39,730 nt of DNA from HIMB59 sp038124765 (GTDB lineage Bacteria > Pseudomonadota > Alphaproteobacteria > HIMB59), in contig JAYPCO010000008.1 of the NCBI GenBank assembly GCA_038124765.1, positions 1-39,730 of the forward strand, read 5' to 3'. The translations under genes and the position numbers were made by a program. Under the pieces are notes generated by a model. That model saw only the letters and a program-made list of their open reading frames with translations. It searched no databases and was not told the DNA's origin. Of the stretch, positions 39,361 to 39,730 are shown piece after piece. Within the stretch, counting starts at the first letter, position 1. The number at the start of each line of letters is the position of its first letter.

Positions 39361-39730
39361 TGATTAATTTTCATATTTTAACTTTATTCCCAGAAATATT
39401 TCCTGGTTCTCTAGATTGTGGTTTAATGGGGAAAGCTAAAGAAAAAAACCTATTTAACTTATCGGTCATTAATATTAGAGACTATAGTCATTTATCAGCT
39501 AATTCAGTTGATGATAAACCCTTTGGGGGAGGGGCAGGTATGGTATTAAGACCTGATATAATTTCTAAGGCAATCGAAGATAACTTTTCTAAAAGCCAAT
39601 TAGAGAGTTTTGTTAAAATTTGTTTTTCTGCCAAAGGTAAGAGATTAACCCAAGAATATTTAACTCATCACAAGTCAGATAAAGATTTTTTAATTTTAAA
39701 TGGCCGTTATGAAGGTATTGATCAAAGAGT
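39360..39730 (+). CDS. trmD: tRNA (guanine-N1)-methyltransferase TrmD, N-terminal part
   Basis: The ATG begins on the last base of the rimM stop (TAATG) and 123 codons are present before the window ends. Motifs are INFHILTLFPEIFPGSLDCG, SVDDKPFGGGAGMVL and LNGRYEGIDQRV. These form part of the SAM trefoil knot of TrmD, which makes m1G37 in tRNAs. The C-terminal domain is outside the window. Confidence 0.95.
   Translation, partial: MINFHILTLFPEIFPGSLDCGLMGKAKEKNLFNLSVINIRDYSHLSANSVDDKPFGGGAGMVLRPDIISKAIEDNFSKSQLESFVKICFSAKGKRLTQEYLTHHKSDKDFLILNGRYEGIDQR

Overview
The window reads as a compact, AT-rich alphaproteobacterial chromosome segment. The lineage markers are GcrA, a CarD-type regulator, a Suv3-type DExH helicase, a ChrR/ECF sigma pair, an IalB-family protein, a FYDLN-type (TIGR02300) protein and tandem bactofilins. 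One-base start/stop overlaps, back-to-back convergent stops and almost no intergenic DNA suggest a streamlined, probably marine, free-living organism of SAR11/HIMB59-like style. That placement is inference. No phage, IS element or CRISPR array was seen, and no stretch over 300 bases lacks a gene. Two runs of exactly 100 N (7215-7314 and 26109-26208) are scaffold gaps. The first is flanked by an identical 47-base overlap, so it is very probably an assembly artefact inside one gene.

Layout. 1-5475 (minus): purH (partial), rpe, rsmB, acs, an EVE-domain gene and tsaD in one overlapping run. 5505-6721 (plus): a mitofilin-like membrane protein and a minimal HemY. 6718-8544 (minus): an EamA transporter and a BI-1 family protein. 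8614-10294 (plus): tas, a pterin dehydratase and a DUF3429 membrane protein. 10287-11503 (minus): a ChrR-like anti-sigma and its ECF sigma factor. 11580-13259 (plus): an IalB-like secreted protein and argG. 13291-15322 (minus): folD, yggT and an amino-acid ABC ATPase. 15375-20772 (plus): a HAD phosphatase, two bactofilins, then a solute-binding protein, an FAD oxidoreductase and two permeases that complete the amino-acid transporter.

20773-25935 (minus) is a complete ccmABCDEFGH operon for System I cytochrome c maturation. It includes a 46-residue CcmD nested between ccmC and ccmE. An H1-like Lys/Ala-rich gene (25995-26345, minus) follows. Next come Suv3 helicase, a TerB-like protein, a seven-iron ferredoxin and a CarD protein with a lysine-rich arm (26478-30493, plus). 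The FYDLN protein and rpmF are divergent; recX, tRNA-Arg(CCU) and gcrA follow; then pgk (plus) faces a yciB-ftsY-mtaB-dapF run on the minus strand. The window ends in ffh-rpsP-rimM-trmD (plus, trmD cut by the end).

Themes that link the genes. The SRP pair Ffh and FtsY lie about 2 kb apart, and both carry DTSGR where DTAGR is usual. RsmB, TsaD, MtaB, RimM and TrmD are RNA modification or maturation factors, and the local tRNA-Arg(CCU) has the U36-A37 expected of a t6A substrate. Charged low-complexity extensions recur: basic on CarD and the H1-like protein, acidic on S16, L32 and the FYDLN protein. Several genes lack a Shine-Dalgarno sequence and have promoter-like boxes a few bases before the start codon, which suggests leaderless mRNAs. 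Two genes, ccmA and ffh, have a terminator-like hairpin just in front of the start codon.
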